Under the pieces are notes generated by a model. It did not search any database and was not told the DNA's origin. It was given only the letters and a program-made list of their open reading frames with translations. Shown one piece after another: positions 1-6,994 of a stretch of 27,558 nt of DNA (positions within the stretch are counted from its first letter, which is position 1; each line of letters begins with the position of its first letter). The DNA is from CAZKEW01 sp964580435 (lineage in GTDB: Bacteria; Acidobacteriota; Aminicenantia; Aminicenantales; UBA8522): the NCBI GenBank assembly GCA_964580435.1, contig CAZOKP010000030.1:1-27558 (forward strand), read 5' to 3'. Position numbers and translations under genes: made by a program.

Positions 1-753
1 ATGGATGAAGAAAAAATAGAGGAACTCGCGGATATTTTGCGCGGCAAGCCTCGTATCGCCGTGCTGACAGGCGCCGGAATCTCCGCCGAATCCGGTATTC
101 CCACGTTCCGCGGCCAGGACGGGCTGTGGAGACAATTTCGGGCTGAGGAACTGGCGACGCCCGAAGCCTTCCGCCGCGACCCCCGCCTTGTCTGGGAATG
201 GTATGATTGGCGGCGGGGAATCATCGCCGCGCGGGAACCCCACGCCGGGCATTTCGTCCTTGCCCGCTGGGAGCAAATCTTTCCTGATTTCGTCCTGATC
301 ACGCAGAACGTGGACGGGTTGCACAGAAAGGCCGGCTCAAAAAATATCCTCGAGCTCCATGGGAATATCTGGCAGGTCCGCTGCACCAAGGAAGGCACGA
401 TCACAGAGGACTATGTCACTTCGCTCCAGCAAATGCCTCCGGTCTGTCCCTCTTGCGGCGCTCTTCTCAGGCCGAATGTGGTCTGGTTTGGCGAAATGCT
501 TCCCCAAGAGACGATAGAGAAAGCCTTCGCCTCGGCTGCTCTCTGTGAACTGATGTTTGTCATCGGGACTTCGGCCTTCGTGCAGCCGGCGGCCTCTCTC
601 CCGCTCACAGCGGGAGAACGGGGAGCCAGGATCGTCGAGATCAATCCCAATCCCACTCCCTTAAGCCACACCGCCGACTATTGCTTCGAGGCCAAGGCAG
701 GCGAAATACTTCCCCTGCTCGATGCCCGTTTGAATAAAAGCGATGGCGGGTGA
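1..753 (+). CDS. cobB: Sir2-family NAD-dependent protein deacylase, class III (CobB/SIRT5-like)
   Basis: A 250-residue sirtuin that removes acyl groups from lysine using NAD+. The NAD-binding Rossmann motif GAGISAESGIPTFRG is at residues 24-38, TQNVDGLHRKAG at 101-112, and the catalytic His is H120 in LHGN. A Y-x-x-R pair (Y68, R71) matches the acidic-acyl pocket of class III sirtuins, so desuccinylase or demalonylase activity is likely besides deacetylation. This is a family inference. Candidate zinc ligands are C128, C149 and C152. A fourth Cys is not seen at the usual CxxC spacing after C128, as I recall also for E. coli CobB. The ATG is the first base of the window, so an earlier start cannot be excluded, but the length is normal for the family. 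larC follows 16 nt downstream on the same strand. Confidence 0.93.
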   Translation: MDEEKIEELADILRGKPRIAVLTGAGISAESGIPTFRGQDGLWRQFRAEELATPEAFRRDPRLVWEWYDWRRGIIAAREPHAGHFVLARWEQIFPDFVLITQNVDGLHRKAGSKNILELHGNIWQVRCTKEGTITEDYVTSLQQMPPVCPSCGALLRPNVVWFGEMLPQETIEKAFASAALCELMFVIGTSAFVQPAASLPLTAGERGARIVEINPNPTPLSHTADYCFEAKAGEILPLLDARLNKSDGG

Positions 754-769
754 AAGGAAAACAACAGCG

Positions 770-1954
770 ATGAAGTACGCCTATTTTGACGCGTCGGCCG
801 GATTGAGCGGTGATATGATCCTCGCAGCTCTTCTCGACCTCGGCGCCTCGCGGACACTTTTTCGGAAAAAGATGACCGAGCTTCGGCTCCCGGTGGACAT
901 TTCTATCAGGGAAGCAAAAAGAGCCTCGCTCCGGGGCCTCAAGGTCGACATCAAAGTGAGAAAAGGGAAAGAATCCCAACCGCGCCGCTGGCGCGATGTC
1001 GAGACGCTCATCCAGAAAAGCCCCTTCCAGGACTCGGTCAAGGCCAATGCCCTAGCCGTTTTCAAAACGCTCTTCGAAGCTGAAGCCAAAGTCCACGGCA
1101 GGGCGTTTGCGGGTGTGCACCTCCACGAAGCCGGGGCGGACGACGCTATCACAGATGTCCTGGGAAGCTGCTATCTGGCGGAAATTCTGGATATCGGCCG
1201 CGTCTATTGCTCCCCCTTGAACGTGGGCCGGGGCTGGGTCAAGACTTCTCACGGAGTTTTTCCCGTACCTCCTCCGGCCGTGGCGGAAATACTCAAGAAG
1301 GCCCCCGTCTATTCTGCCTGGGCAGAGGACGAGCTCGTGACGCCGACCGGAGCAGCCATCATCGCCACATGGACTCGCCAATTCGTTTCCTTCCCGGAAA
1401 TCCGCTATGAGAAGATCGGCTACGGCGCCGGACGCCGTGATCTTGAGAATTTCCCCAATATATTGAGGGTTTTCTACGGCGAGGAAAATGACCTTCAGCC
1501 GGAGAAAACCATTTACGAGATCGAGGCCAATATCGATGACGCCAGCCCTCAGCTCCTGGCCCATTTCATGGAACGGGCCCTGGCGCTCGGAGCTCTCGAC
1601 GCGTTCCTGACGCCCGTGGTGATGAAAAAAGGCCGGATGGCCACGAAATTGACCCTGTTGACCGATACTGCTAAAATGGATGGACTTATAGAAGCGGTTT
1701 TTCAGGAAACAAGCTCGATCGGCGTCAGGTACTTTCCCGTTGAAAGAAGAGTGCTCGGGAGAACATTCACCCAAGTCAAAGTCCTGGGAGAGCAAATCGG
1801 TATGAAGATCGCGACCATGAGGGGGAGCGAAGCCAATGCCCAGCCTGAATTCTCCGATTGTGTGAAAGCCGCGGAAAAAAAAGGCCTCCCGGTCAAGGTG
1901 ATTCACGAGCTGGCTCTCCGGGAGTATTACAAGACAGGGCTGAAAAAGAGATAG
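770..1954 (+). CDS. larC: LarC, nickel-pincer cofactor biosynthesis protein (nickel insertion)
   Basis: Full-length single-frame LarC (former DUF111), 394 residues from the ATG at 770. LarC inserts nickel into the pyridinium-bisthiocarboxylate mononucleotide cofactor used by lactate racemase (LarA) and related enzymes. Family marks are the N-terminal YFDASAGLSGDM, the His-rich VHLHEAGADDAITD around residues 116-129, ELVTPTGAAI, and ANIDDASPQ near residue 253 followed by a GALDAFLTPVVMKKGR block. An in-frame ATG at 743 would overlap the sirtuin end. I prefer 770 because it gives the family N-terminus and has an AAAGGA-like ribosome site about 10 nt upstream. In some lactobacilli larC is split and joined by programmed frameshifting; here the frame is continuous. 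No larA, larB or larE lies in the window, so the client enzyme is unknown. Confidence 0.9.
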   Translation: MKYAYFDASAGLSGDMILAALLDLGASRTLFRKKMTELRLPVDISIREAKRASLRGLKVDIKVRKGKESQPRRWRDVETLIQKSPFQDSVKANALAVFKTLFEAEAKVHGRAFAGVHLHEAGADDAITDVLGSCYLAEILDIGRVYCSPLNVGRGWVKTSHGVFPVPPPAVAEILKKAPVYSAWAEDELVTPTGAAIIATWTRQFVSFPEIRYEKIGYGAGRRDLENFPNILRVFYGEENDLQPEKTIYEIEANIDDASPQLLAHFMERALALGALDAFLTPVVMKKGRMATKLTLLTDTAKMDGLIEAVFQETSSIGVRYFPVERRVLGRTFTQVKVLGEQIGMKIATMRGSEANAQPEFSDCVKAAEKKGLPVKVIHELALREYYKTGLKKR

Positions 1955-1959
1955 GGAGC

Positions 1960-2553
1960 ATGAAGAAAAACATGGACCTGAAGAAAATCGAAAAGGGGGT
2001 CAGGCTCATCCTCGAAGGAGTGGATGAAGAACCGAAACGCCCCGGGCTCAAGGACACGCCAGAGAGGGTCGCCCGCATGTTCTCTGAAATCCTGGGGGGG
2101 ACAGGCGAGGACCCGGCCAAGCACTTCCGGATGATCCAGAATGAAAAACACGACGAGATGGTCATCATCAAAAACATCCCTCTCTATTCCATGTGCGAGC
2201 ACCATCTTCTCCCGTTCGCGGGTGTGGCCCATGTGGCCTACATTCCCAAGGGAGGAAGGATCGTCGGGCTGAGCAAGATCGCCCGGGTCGTGGATATCCT
2301 GTCCCGCCGGCTGCAGGTGCAGGAACGGTTAACCAAACAGATCGCCGACCTCCTCGACGCCCACCTCAAACCCCTTGGCGTGATGGTTGTGCTCGAAGCC
2401 GAGCACATGTGCATGTCGATGAGGGGGGCTAAGAAACCCAAGTCACTGACCGTGACATCCGCGGTTAGGGGCTCGTTCCGAACGCACAGCGCCACCCGCA
2501 CGGAAGCGATGATGCTGATCAGAGGAGGGCTCGGCAGTGGCAAAGAAGCCTAA
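1960..2553 (+). CDS. folE: GTP cyclohydrolase I
   Basis: FolE converts GTP to 7,8-dihydroneopterin triphosphate, the entry step to folate, and in many bacteria also to queuosine or other pterins. From the ATG at 1960 it is 197 residues, a usual bacterial length. The zinc site is visible as C79 and H82 in MCEHHLLPF, and C151 in EAEHMCMSMRG. GLSKIARVVD and RRLQVQERLT are typical substrate-binding and tunnel-fold motifs. Start choice is uncertain between 1960 and 1972: a GGGAG at 1954-1958 sits too close to the first and about 13 nt from the second. The reading frame stays open further upstream inside larC, but that part does not look like FolE. The gene begins 5 nt after larC and overlaps metG by 17 nt, so co-transcription is likely. 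Confidence 0.95.
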   Translation: MKKNMDLKKIEKGVRLILEGVDEEPKRPGLKDTPERVARMFSEILGGTGEDPAKHFRMIQNEKHDEMVIIKNIPLYSMCEHHLLPFAGVAHVAYIPKGGRIVGLSKIARVVDILSRRLQVQERLTKQIADLLDAHLKPLGVMVVLEAEHMCMSMRGAKKPKSLTVTSAVRGSFRTHSATRTEAMMLIRGGLGSGKEA

Positions 2554-4471
2554 GAAGACGTTTTACATAACAACACCCATCTATTATGTGAATGATATCC
2601 CTCACATCGGGCATGCTTACACGACCATCATCGCTGACGCTCTGGCCAGGTTCAACAGGCTCAGGGGGAAGGATGTTTACTTTCTGACGGGAACGGATGA
2701 ACACGGGCAGAAGATCGAAAAAGCGGCGGCAGAAAAAGGTCTCACCCCGCTGGAGCTAGCGAACAAGGTCGTCGGCCGCATCAAGGACCTCTGGAAGGCC
2801 CTCGATATCTCCAATGATTTTTTCATCCGCACGACAGAGGCCTTCCACGAGAAGGGTGTGCAGAAGGTCTTCCTCAAGCTCAAAGAAAATGGAGATATAT
2901 ACAAGGGCACCTACCAAGGCTGGTACTGCGTTTCCGACGAAAACTTTCTCCCCGAGGATGTGACTCTCGAAGCCGAGGGCTGCAAAATCTGCCCCGACTG
3001 CGGCAAGAAATCCGTCCTTGTGTCCGAGGACTGCTATTTCTTCAGGCTGTCCCGCTATCAAGAACCGCTTCTGCGGTTCTATTCCCAAAATCCCGAATTC
3101 GTGCGGCCGGCCAGCCGGATGAACGAGGTGGTCAGTTTCGTCCGCCAGGGACTCAAGGATTTGAGCATCACCCGGACAACGGTCAAATGGGGCATCCCCG
3201 TTCCCGATGACCCCCAGCATACAATCTATGTCTGGTTCGATGCCCTGCACAACTACCTCACAGGCGCAGGCTACGACTGGGATCTGGAGCGGTTCCAGAA
3301 ATTCTGGCCCGCCACCATCCATCTTATCGGCAAAGATATCCTCCGGTTCCATGCCATTATTTGGCCGGCTTTCCTCATCGCGGCGGGATTCCCCCTTCCG
3401 AAAACTGTCTACGGCCACGGATGGTGGCTCAGGGACGAGGCCAAGATGTCCAAATCCAAGGGGAACGTCCTCGATCCCTATGTGATCCTAAAGACATTCG
3501 GCCCCGACCCTCTCCGTTATTTCCTGCTCCGGGAAATTCCCATCGGGCTCGACGGGAACTTCTCCCATGAGGGTTTCCTCCACCGGGTCAACTCCGACCT
3601 GGCCAACGACCTGGGCAATCTTGTCCACCGCACCCTGACCATGGTCCAAGGCTATTTCCAGGGGACGATCGAAGCCGGAGAGCCTGAGCAAGAAAAGGAT
3701 AAGGCCATTCGCGAGGGCTTTGAAGCGCTCAAGGAAAAAGTGGCGGATTTCTATGAGAATTACGCCCTGAGCCGGGCCCTGGAAGAGGTTTGGGTTTACA
3801 TCAACTCGGTGAACAAGTACCTCGCGGATAATGAACCCTGGAAGCTGGCCGAGGACGCGGGCAAGAAGAAAAGACTGGCCAGGATCCTCTACCAAGCGGC
3901 AGCGGCCATCCGCGGCATCAGCTATCTTCTCTATCCCGTCATGCCTGAATCCGGCCGAAAGATCTGGAGCTATCTCGGGGAGAATAAAGCGATCGAAGAG
4001 GCGTCCTATGCCGACTTCCGGTTTGAGGACTTCAAGACGGGGCAGCACATCCAGAAGCCGAAGCCTCTTTTTCCCCGGGTCATTCTCCAGGATTTCTTAA
4101 AAGAAGAGGCCCTTCCGGCCGCCTCAGAAAAAAAGGAGGAGAACATGGACATTGTGACCTTTGATGAATTCAAAAGGATGGACCTCAGAGTCGGGGAGAT
4201 CCTCAAGGCGGAGAGGGTCCCGGGAACGGACAAGCTCCTGAAGATCGAGGTAAACATCGGAACCGAGACAAGGACGATGGTGGCAGGCGTTGGAGATACA
4301 TACTCTGCTGAGGAACTTGTGGGCAAGAAGCTCGTCGTCATCGTCAACCTGAAGCCGGCCGTGATCCGGGGCATAGAATCGCAAGCCATGCTCCTTGCCG
4401 CTGAGGTCGGAGGGAAGGCGATCATTCCGTTTTTTGACAGGGACGTTTCGGCCGGGGCCAAGGTTAAGTAA
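2537..4471 (+). CDS. metG: Methionyl-tRNA synthetase with C-terminal tRNA-binding domain
   Basis: Class I synthetase of 644 residues that charges tRNA-Met. The HIGH motif is at residues 23-26 and KMSKS at 303-307. A knuckle-like Cys set lies at C149, C152, C155 and C166. An anticodon-binding helical domain fills roughly 340-500. A C-terminal EMAP/Trbp111-type OB-fold domain starts at M537 (MDIVTFDEFKRMDLRVGEI) and runs to 644. The start is GTG at 2537, with GGAGGG at 2524-2529 placed 7 nt upstream inside folE. The C-terminal domain is preceded by an unusually good internal ribosome site, listed separately. The stop codon overlaps the end of the opposite-strand tsaC/sua5 gene by 8 nt, leaving no room for an intergenic terminator. 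Confidence 0.97.
   Translation: MAKKPKKTFYITTPIYYVNDIPHIGHAYTTIIADALARFNRLRGKDVYFLTGTDEHGQKIEKAAAEKGLTPLELANKVVGRIKDLWKALDISNDFFIRTTEAFHEKGVQKVFLKLKENGDIYKGTYQGWYCVSDENFLPEDVTLEAEGCKICPDCGKKSVLVSEDCYFFRLSRYQEPLLRFYSQNPEFVRPASRMNEVVSFVRQGLKDLSITRTTVKWGIPVPDDPQHTIYVWFDALHNYLTGAGYDWDLERFQKFWPATIHLIGKDILRFHAIIWPAFLIAAGFPLPKTVYGHGWWLRDEAKMSKSKGNVLDPYVILKTFGPDPLRYFLLREIPIGLDGNFSHEGFLHRVNSDLANDLGNLVHRTLTMVQGYFQGTIEAGEPEQEKDKAIREGFEALKEKVADFYENYALSRALEEVWVYINSVNKYLADNEPWKLAEDAGKKKRLARILYQAAAAIRGISYLLYPVMPESGRKIWSYLGENKAIEEASYADFRFEDFKTGQHIQKPKPLFPRVILQDFLKEEALPAASEKKEENMDIVTFDEFKRMDLRVGEILKAERVPGTDKLLKIEVNIGTETRTMVAGVGDTYSAEELVGKKLVVIVNLKPAVIRGIESQAMLLAAEVGGKAIIPFFDRDVSAGAKVK
4134..4147 (+). promoter_or_regulatory. 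Internal ribosome-binding site and ATG within metG
   Basis: AGGAGGA at 4134-4140 is followed after four bases by ATG at 4145, in frame with metG. This ATG is exactly the first residue (M537) of the C-terminal tRNA-binding domain. GGAGG to ATG spacing is 5 nt. Initiation here would make a 108-residue stand-alone OB-fold protein resembling Trbp111 or CsaA. That the site is used is inference. Confidence 0.5.
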
Positions 4472-5099
4472 GGTACCGGCTGAACCTTGACCTCGGAATC
4501 GCACCGTCACGCACAAGGATAGGTTTCTCAGAGGTCAGGTCGACGACCGTGGAAGACAATAGCCCGGGCGCCAGACCCCCGTCTATGATCAGATCCACCT
4601 TATGGTTAAACACGCCGACGACTTTTTCCACGGAAGCAATTTCTCCCTCGCCGGAGATATTGGCGCTGGTGGCCACGAGAGGAAACCCGGCCTGCCTGAT
4701 AAGCGCCCTGAGCCAGGGAACTGCGGGCAGGCGAATCCCTATGGTCTTCCCAGGCCCGACGAGCTCGGCCGGAAGAACATCTGCGGCCCTGAGAACCAGA
4801 GTCAGCGGGCCAGGCCAGAATTCAGCGGCGAGGGAGTGGAAAAGCGGCGGTATTTTTGCGGCGATCTTTCGAACCATAGCGACATCCGCGATCAAGACGG
4901 GCAACGGCTTGAAGGCCTGTCTTGTTTTGAGCTCGAAGATCCTTTTGACAGCCGGGCGCGCGTAACAATCGGCGCCAAGACCATAGTAAGTGTCCGTGGG
5001 ATAGACAATAACCCCGCCCCCGGAGAGAACGCCGGCGATCGTCCGGATCTTATATGCCTCGACTTCCTTCGGGGTTATGGTTATTATTCGTGTTTTCAA
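4464..5099 (-). CDS. L-threonylcarbamoyladenylate synthase (TsaC/Sua5/YrdC family)
   Basis: YrdC-domain enzyme that makes threonylcarbamoyl-AMP from threonine, bicarbonate and ATP for the t6A37 modification of ANN-decoding tRNAs. Family motifs seen include IVYPTDTYYGLG, a basic KTRQAFKPLPVLI segment, WPGPLTLVL, IGIRLPAVP and the nucleotide-site TSANISGEG. Length is 211 residues from TTG at 5099, so it is the short form without the Sua5 C-terminal domain. I chose this TTG because GGAGG lies 4 nt upstream, the product begins with the typical KTRII-type N-terminus, and the predicted promoter would start RNA near 5126, inside an alternative ORF that begins at TTG 5132. Its 3' end overlaps metG by 8 nt in convergent orientation. 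Confidence 0.9.
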   Translation of the reverse strand: MKTRIITITPKEVEAYKIRTIAGVLSGGGVIVYPTDTYYGLGADCYARPAVKRIFELKTRQAFKPLPVLIADVAMVRKIAAKIPPLFHSLAAEFWPGPLTLVLRAADVLPAELVGPGKTIGIRLPAVPWLRALIRQAGFPLVATSANISGEGEIASVEKVVGVFNHKVDLIIDGGLAPGLLSSTVVDLTSEKPILVRDGAIPRSRFSRYLT

Positions 5100-5132
5100 A
5101 ACCCCTCCGTCAGGGCTCAAATCCTCGGCCAA

Positions 5133-5161
5133 ATGCTAGCGGGAGACGGCCAAAAAGTCAA
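5133..5161 (-). promoter_or_regulatory. Sigma-70-type promoter for the tsaC/sua5 gene
   Basis: On the minus strand TTGACT (5156-5161) and TAGCAT (5133-5138) are separated by exactly 17 nt. The predicted start of RNA is near 5126, giving a leader of about 27 nt to the TTG at 5099. The -35 matches consensus at 5 of 6 bases and the -10 at 4 of 6. Confidence 0.55.
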
Positions 5162-5197
5162 TTCCGCCTGACCTGACGTCTCGGCTAGTTCATAACC

Positions 5198-5212
5198 GGA
5201 CCGCTGAGGTCC
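5198..5212. promoter_or_regulatory. Palindrome upstream of the sigma-54 promoter, candidate activator site
   Basis: GGACC and GGTCC flank a 5-nt spacer (GCTGA). The centre lies about 114 bp upstream of the predicted sigma-54 transcription start, a common distance for an enhancer-binding-protein site. The role is inferred from symmetry and position only. The rest of the 5133-5291 gap holds the divergent sigma-70-type promoter and AT-rich sequence without recognisable genes. Confidence 0.3.
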
Positions 5213-5291
5213 AGGGCTAAAAAAGCGACACCTGACCTTTTTTGGACACAGGGGGCCCTCGGGGCTTCCCAGAAGAACACTCTCCAGATAT

Positions 5292-5308
5292 TTGGCATGG
5301 AACTTGCT
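5292..5308 (+). promoter_or_regulatory. Sigma-54 (-24/-12) promoter for the beta-barrel gene
   Basis: TTGGCATGGAACTTGCT matches the sigma-54 consensus YTGGCACG-N4-TTGCW with one mismatch (T for C in GCACG). The GG (5294-5295) and GC (5306-5307) elements have the required 12-bp register. Transcription should begin near 5319, just before a strong ribosome site GGAGGAG (5321-5327) and the ATG at 5335. Dependence on an AAA+ activator follows from the promoter class. Confidence 0.75.
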
Positions 5309-5334
5309 TCAAAAATGTGCGGAGGAGAAAAGAA

Positions 5335-6084
5335 ATGAAAAAAAGCGTCGGATTAATAGCCATCCTGGTGTTTTTGCTTCCCTGTCTGGGATTCTCAGGC
5401 GGCGTTTCCTTTCGTCTCGGGTATTTTGTCCCGGACGCGAAGAGCGATCTCTGGCAGCTCGAATTCGAGAACATGACCTTCACCAAGTCAAATTTCCAGT
5501 CCGCGGTCCTGGGGTTCTCTTACGAACACTTCTTCACGAGAGAGCTCAGCCTGGTCATTGGGATCGACACCTACAGTCAAACAGAGCTGGGAAACTACCG
5601 AGATTATGTGGGATACGGTTTTGAAGAAGGCGAGTTCGCCTTCCCGGCCGATTATGAAGGCGAGTTCGCCATCAGCCATGAGTTCGGGGTTTCGATCACG
5701 CCGGTCGAGGTTTCTTTGAAATTGACGCCATTCGGCCGAAGGTCCGGCATCATCCCCTATGTCGGAGGTGGAGTCTCCATGTACTTCTGGAGCGTCAGAC
5801 TGCAAGGCAACATCGTCGATTTTGAAGATGTCTGGACATATGACACGGGCGATGGCCTGATCGATGTCTATGCCATCAAACCCACAAATGTGAGGGAAGA
5901 AAACCGGATTACTTTTGGATTCCAGGGTTTCGCCGGCGTCCTGATCCCGTTTGCCAGCCGCATTGCCCTTGAGGCCGAATTCAAATATTATTATGGCAAA
6001 GGAAGCCTCGAAGTTTTTGAGGGTTTCCAAGACTTTGACCTCAGCGGATTCCAGGTTTCCCTGGGGATCAACTACTGGTTTTAG
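5335..6084 (+). CDS. Predicted outer-membrane beta-barrel protein
   Basis: A 249-residue exported protein with no confident named family. Residues 1-22 form a signal peptide: MKK, a hydrophobic stretch to LLPCLGF, then SGG. The mature part is rich in alternating aromatic and small residues (for example SFRLGYF, IPYVGGGVSMYF, ITFGFQGFAGVLIPF) and ends in NYWF, the aromatic C-terminal signature of BAM-inserted barrels. Its size fits an eight-stranded OmpA/OmpW-like barrel, which is inference. The start at 5335 is set by the GGAGGAG site 7 nt upstream and the signal peptide; the open frame upstream of it is not credible. It is driven by a sigma-54 promoter and stands alone as a transcription unit. 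A 10-residue duplication lies near residue 100. It converges on the glycosyltransferase gene with a 21-nt gap. Confidence 0.75.
   Translation: MKKSVGLIAILVFLLPCLGFSGGVSFRLGYFVPDAKSDLWQLEFENMTFTKSNFQSAVLGFSYEHFFTRELSLVIGIDTYSQTELGNYRDYVGYGFEEGEFAFPADYEGEFAISHEFGVSITPVEVSLKLTPFGRRSGIIPYVGGGVSMYFWSVRLQGNIVDFEDVWTYDTGDGLIDVYAIKPTNVREENRITFGFQGFAGVLIPFASRIALEAEFKYYYGKGSLEVFEGFQDFDLSGFQVSLGINYWF
5626..5670 (+). repeat. 15-bp direct repeat inside the beta-barrel gene
   Basis: GAAGGCGAGTTCGCC occurs at 5626-5640 and again, identically, at 5656-5670, a 30-bp period. It encodes EGEFA twice, ten residues apart, in an acidic stretch that is probably a loop between strands. The repeat keeps the frame, so expansion or contraction would change loop length by ten residues. 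Confidence 0.85.
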
Positions 6085-6105
6085 GACGGAAAGGAATACT
6101 TTTGC

Positions 6106-6945
6106 TCAATCCGGGCTGTATTTGCGGATCATTTCTCGATATCTTTGAGCCTCGTTTTTGCTCCCCCTCTTGGCAAATCCCTGGGCCAAGACGCGGCACT
6201 TCTTGAGGAGCTCTGCCCTGACGAGTTTTTCCTGCCAGGGAGCTAATCCCCGGCCGAGCGTTCCTTCCAAAGCCTGGACCCGAAATCGGTCCATCCCCCA
6301 ATAGCTATGGGAAATCTGGTCAGCGTGCCCGCCTCGCTTGATGATCAAAGGGGCAGGGATCAAATAGACCGGATATTGTTGGGCTAGCCGGATTCCCAGG
6401 TCAAAGTCCTCGCAGACAGGAAGCGTTTCATCGAAGGCGCCGATGACGTCGAAAACTTCCCTGCGAAAAAGACAGGACGATAGGCTCAAGAGGCAGAGGG
6501 GTAGGACCTTGTCGAATATCCAGCCGGAATATTTTTGATGTTTCTTGCCCGGATTGAGGCGGACACCCCCTCGGACCCAGACCTCTTCGGTATAGCAGAC
6601 CTTGGCTTCAGGGAACGCTTTAAAGAAGCTCACCTGAGTCCCGATTTTCTCCCTCTTCCAAAGATCGTCCGAATCCAAGAAGGCGATCAAGTCCCCGCGC
6701 GAGAGCTTCAAACCCAAGTTGCGGGCCGCGCTCACGCCCTGGTGGGGCTGATAATGATAAGCCGCACGCCCAGCAAAAGACGCAACAACTTTCCTGGTAT
6801 CATCGCTGGAGCCGTCGTCGATGACCAGGAGCTCGAAAGAATGTTCCGGCCCGGCGCGCTGAAAAAAATCCTGCTCCAGCACCGAGGCGACGGCTTCTCT
6901 CAAAAAAGAAGAGCGGTTGTAGGTCGGGATGATGACCGTGATCAT
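6106..6945 (-). CDS. Glycosyltransferase family 2
   Basis: GT-A fold glycosyltransferase of 279 residues, likely transferring a sugar from a nucleotide-sugar to a cell-surface polymer. The N-terminal MITVIIPTYNRSSFL is the family signature. ELLVIDDGSSDDT (38-50) carries the nucleotide-binding aspartates, DSDD at 91-94 is the metal-binding DxD-type motif, and CEDFDLGIRL at 178-187 holds the likely catalytic acidic pair ED. No membrane segment is evident, so it is cytoplasmic or peripheral. The frame is open upstream to 7221 but that part overlaps the preceding gene and is not glycosyltransferase-like, so I start at ATG 6945. The ribosome site is poor. It lies 49 nt after the LEA14-like gene and is probably co-transcribed with it. 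Acceptor and sugar are unknown. Confidence 0.9.
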   Translation of the reverse strand: MITVIIPTYNRSSFLREAVASVLEQDFFQRAGPEHSFELLVIDDGSSDDTRKVVASFAGRAAYHYQPHQGVSAARNLGLKLSRGDLIAFLDSDDLWKREKIGTQVSFFKAFPEAKVCYTEEVWVRGGVRLNPGKKHQKYSGWIFDKVLPLCLLSLSSCLFRREVFDVIGAFDETLPVCEDFDLGIRLAQQYPVYLIPAPLIIKRGGHADQISHSYWGMDRFRVQALEGTLGRGLAPWQEKLVRAELLKKCRVLAQGFAKRGSKNEAQRYREMIRKYSPD

Positions 6946-6994
6946 CACTGAAGCAGCCGGAAATGGAGGCGGTTCGTCACGGGCGCTGTCCTCG

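Noticed and set aside
1052..1906. 284-codon minus-strand open frame opposite larC
   Set aside because: Antisense shadow of a well-conserved gene; no family features and no credible start region.
2756..3418. 220-codon minus-strand open frame opposite metG
   Set aside because: Antisense to the catalytic domain of methionyl-tRNA synthetase, with no recognisable domain.
5219..5243. AAAAAAG/CTTTTTT inverted repeat as an intrinsic terminator
   Set aside because: The stem is almost only A-T pairs with an 11-nt loop, and neither flanking gene ends here; both promoters point away from it.
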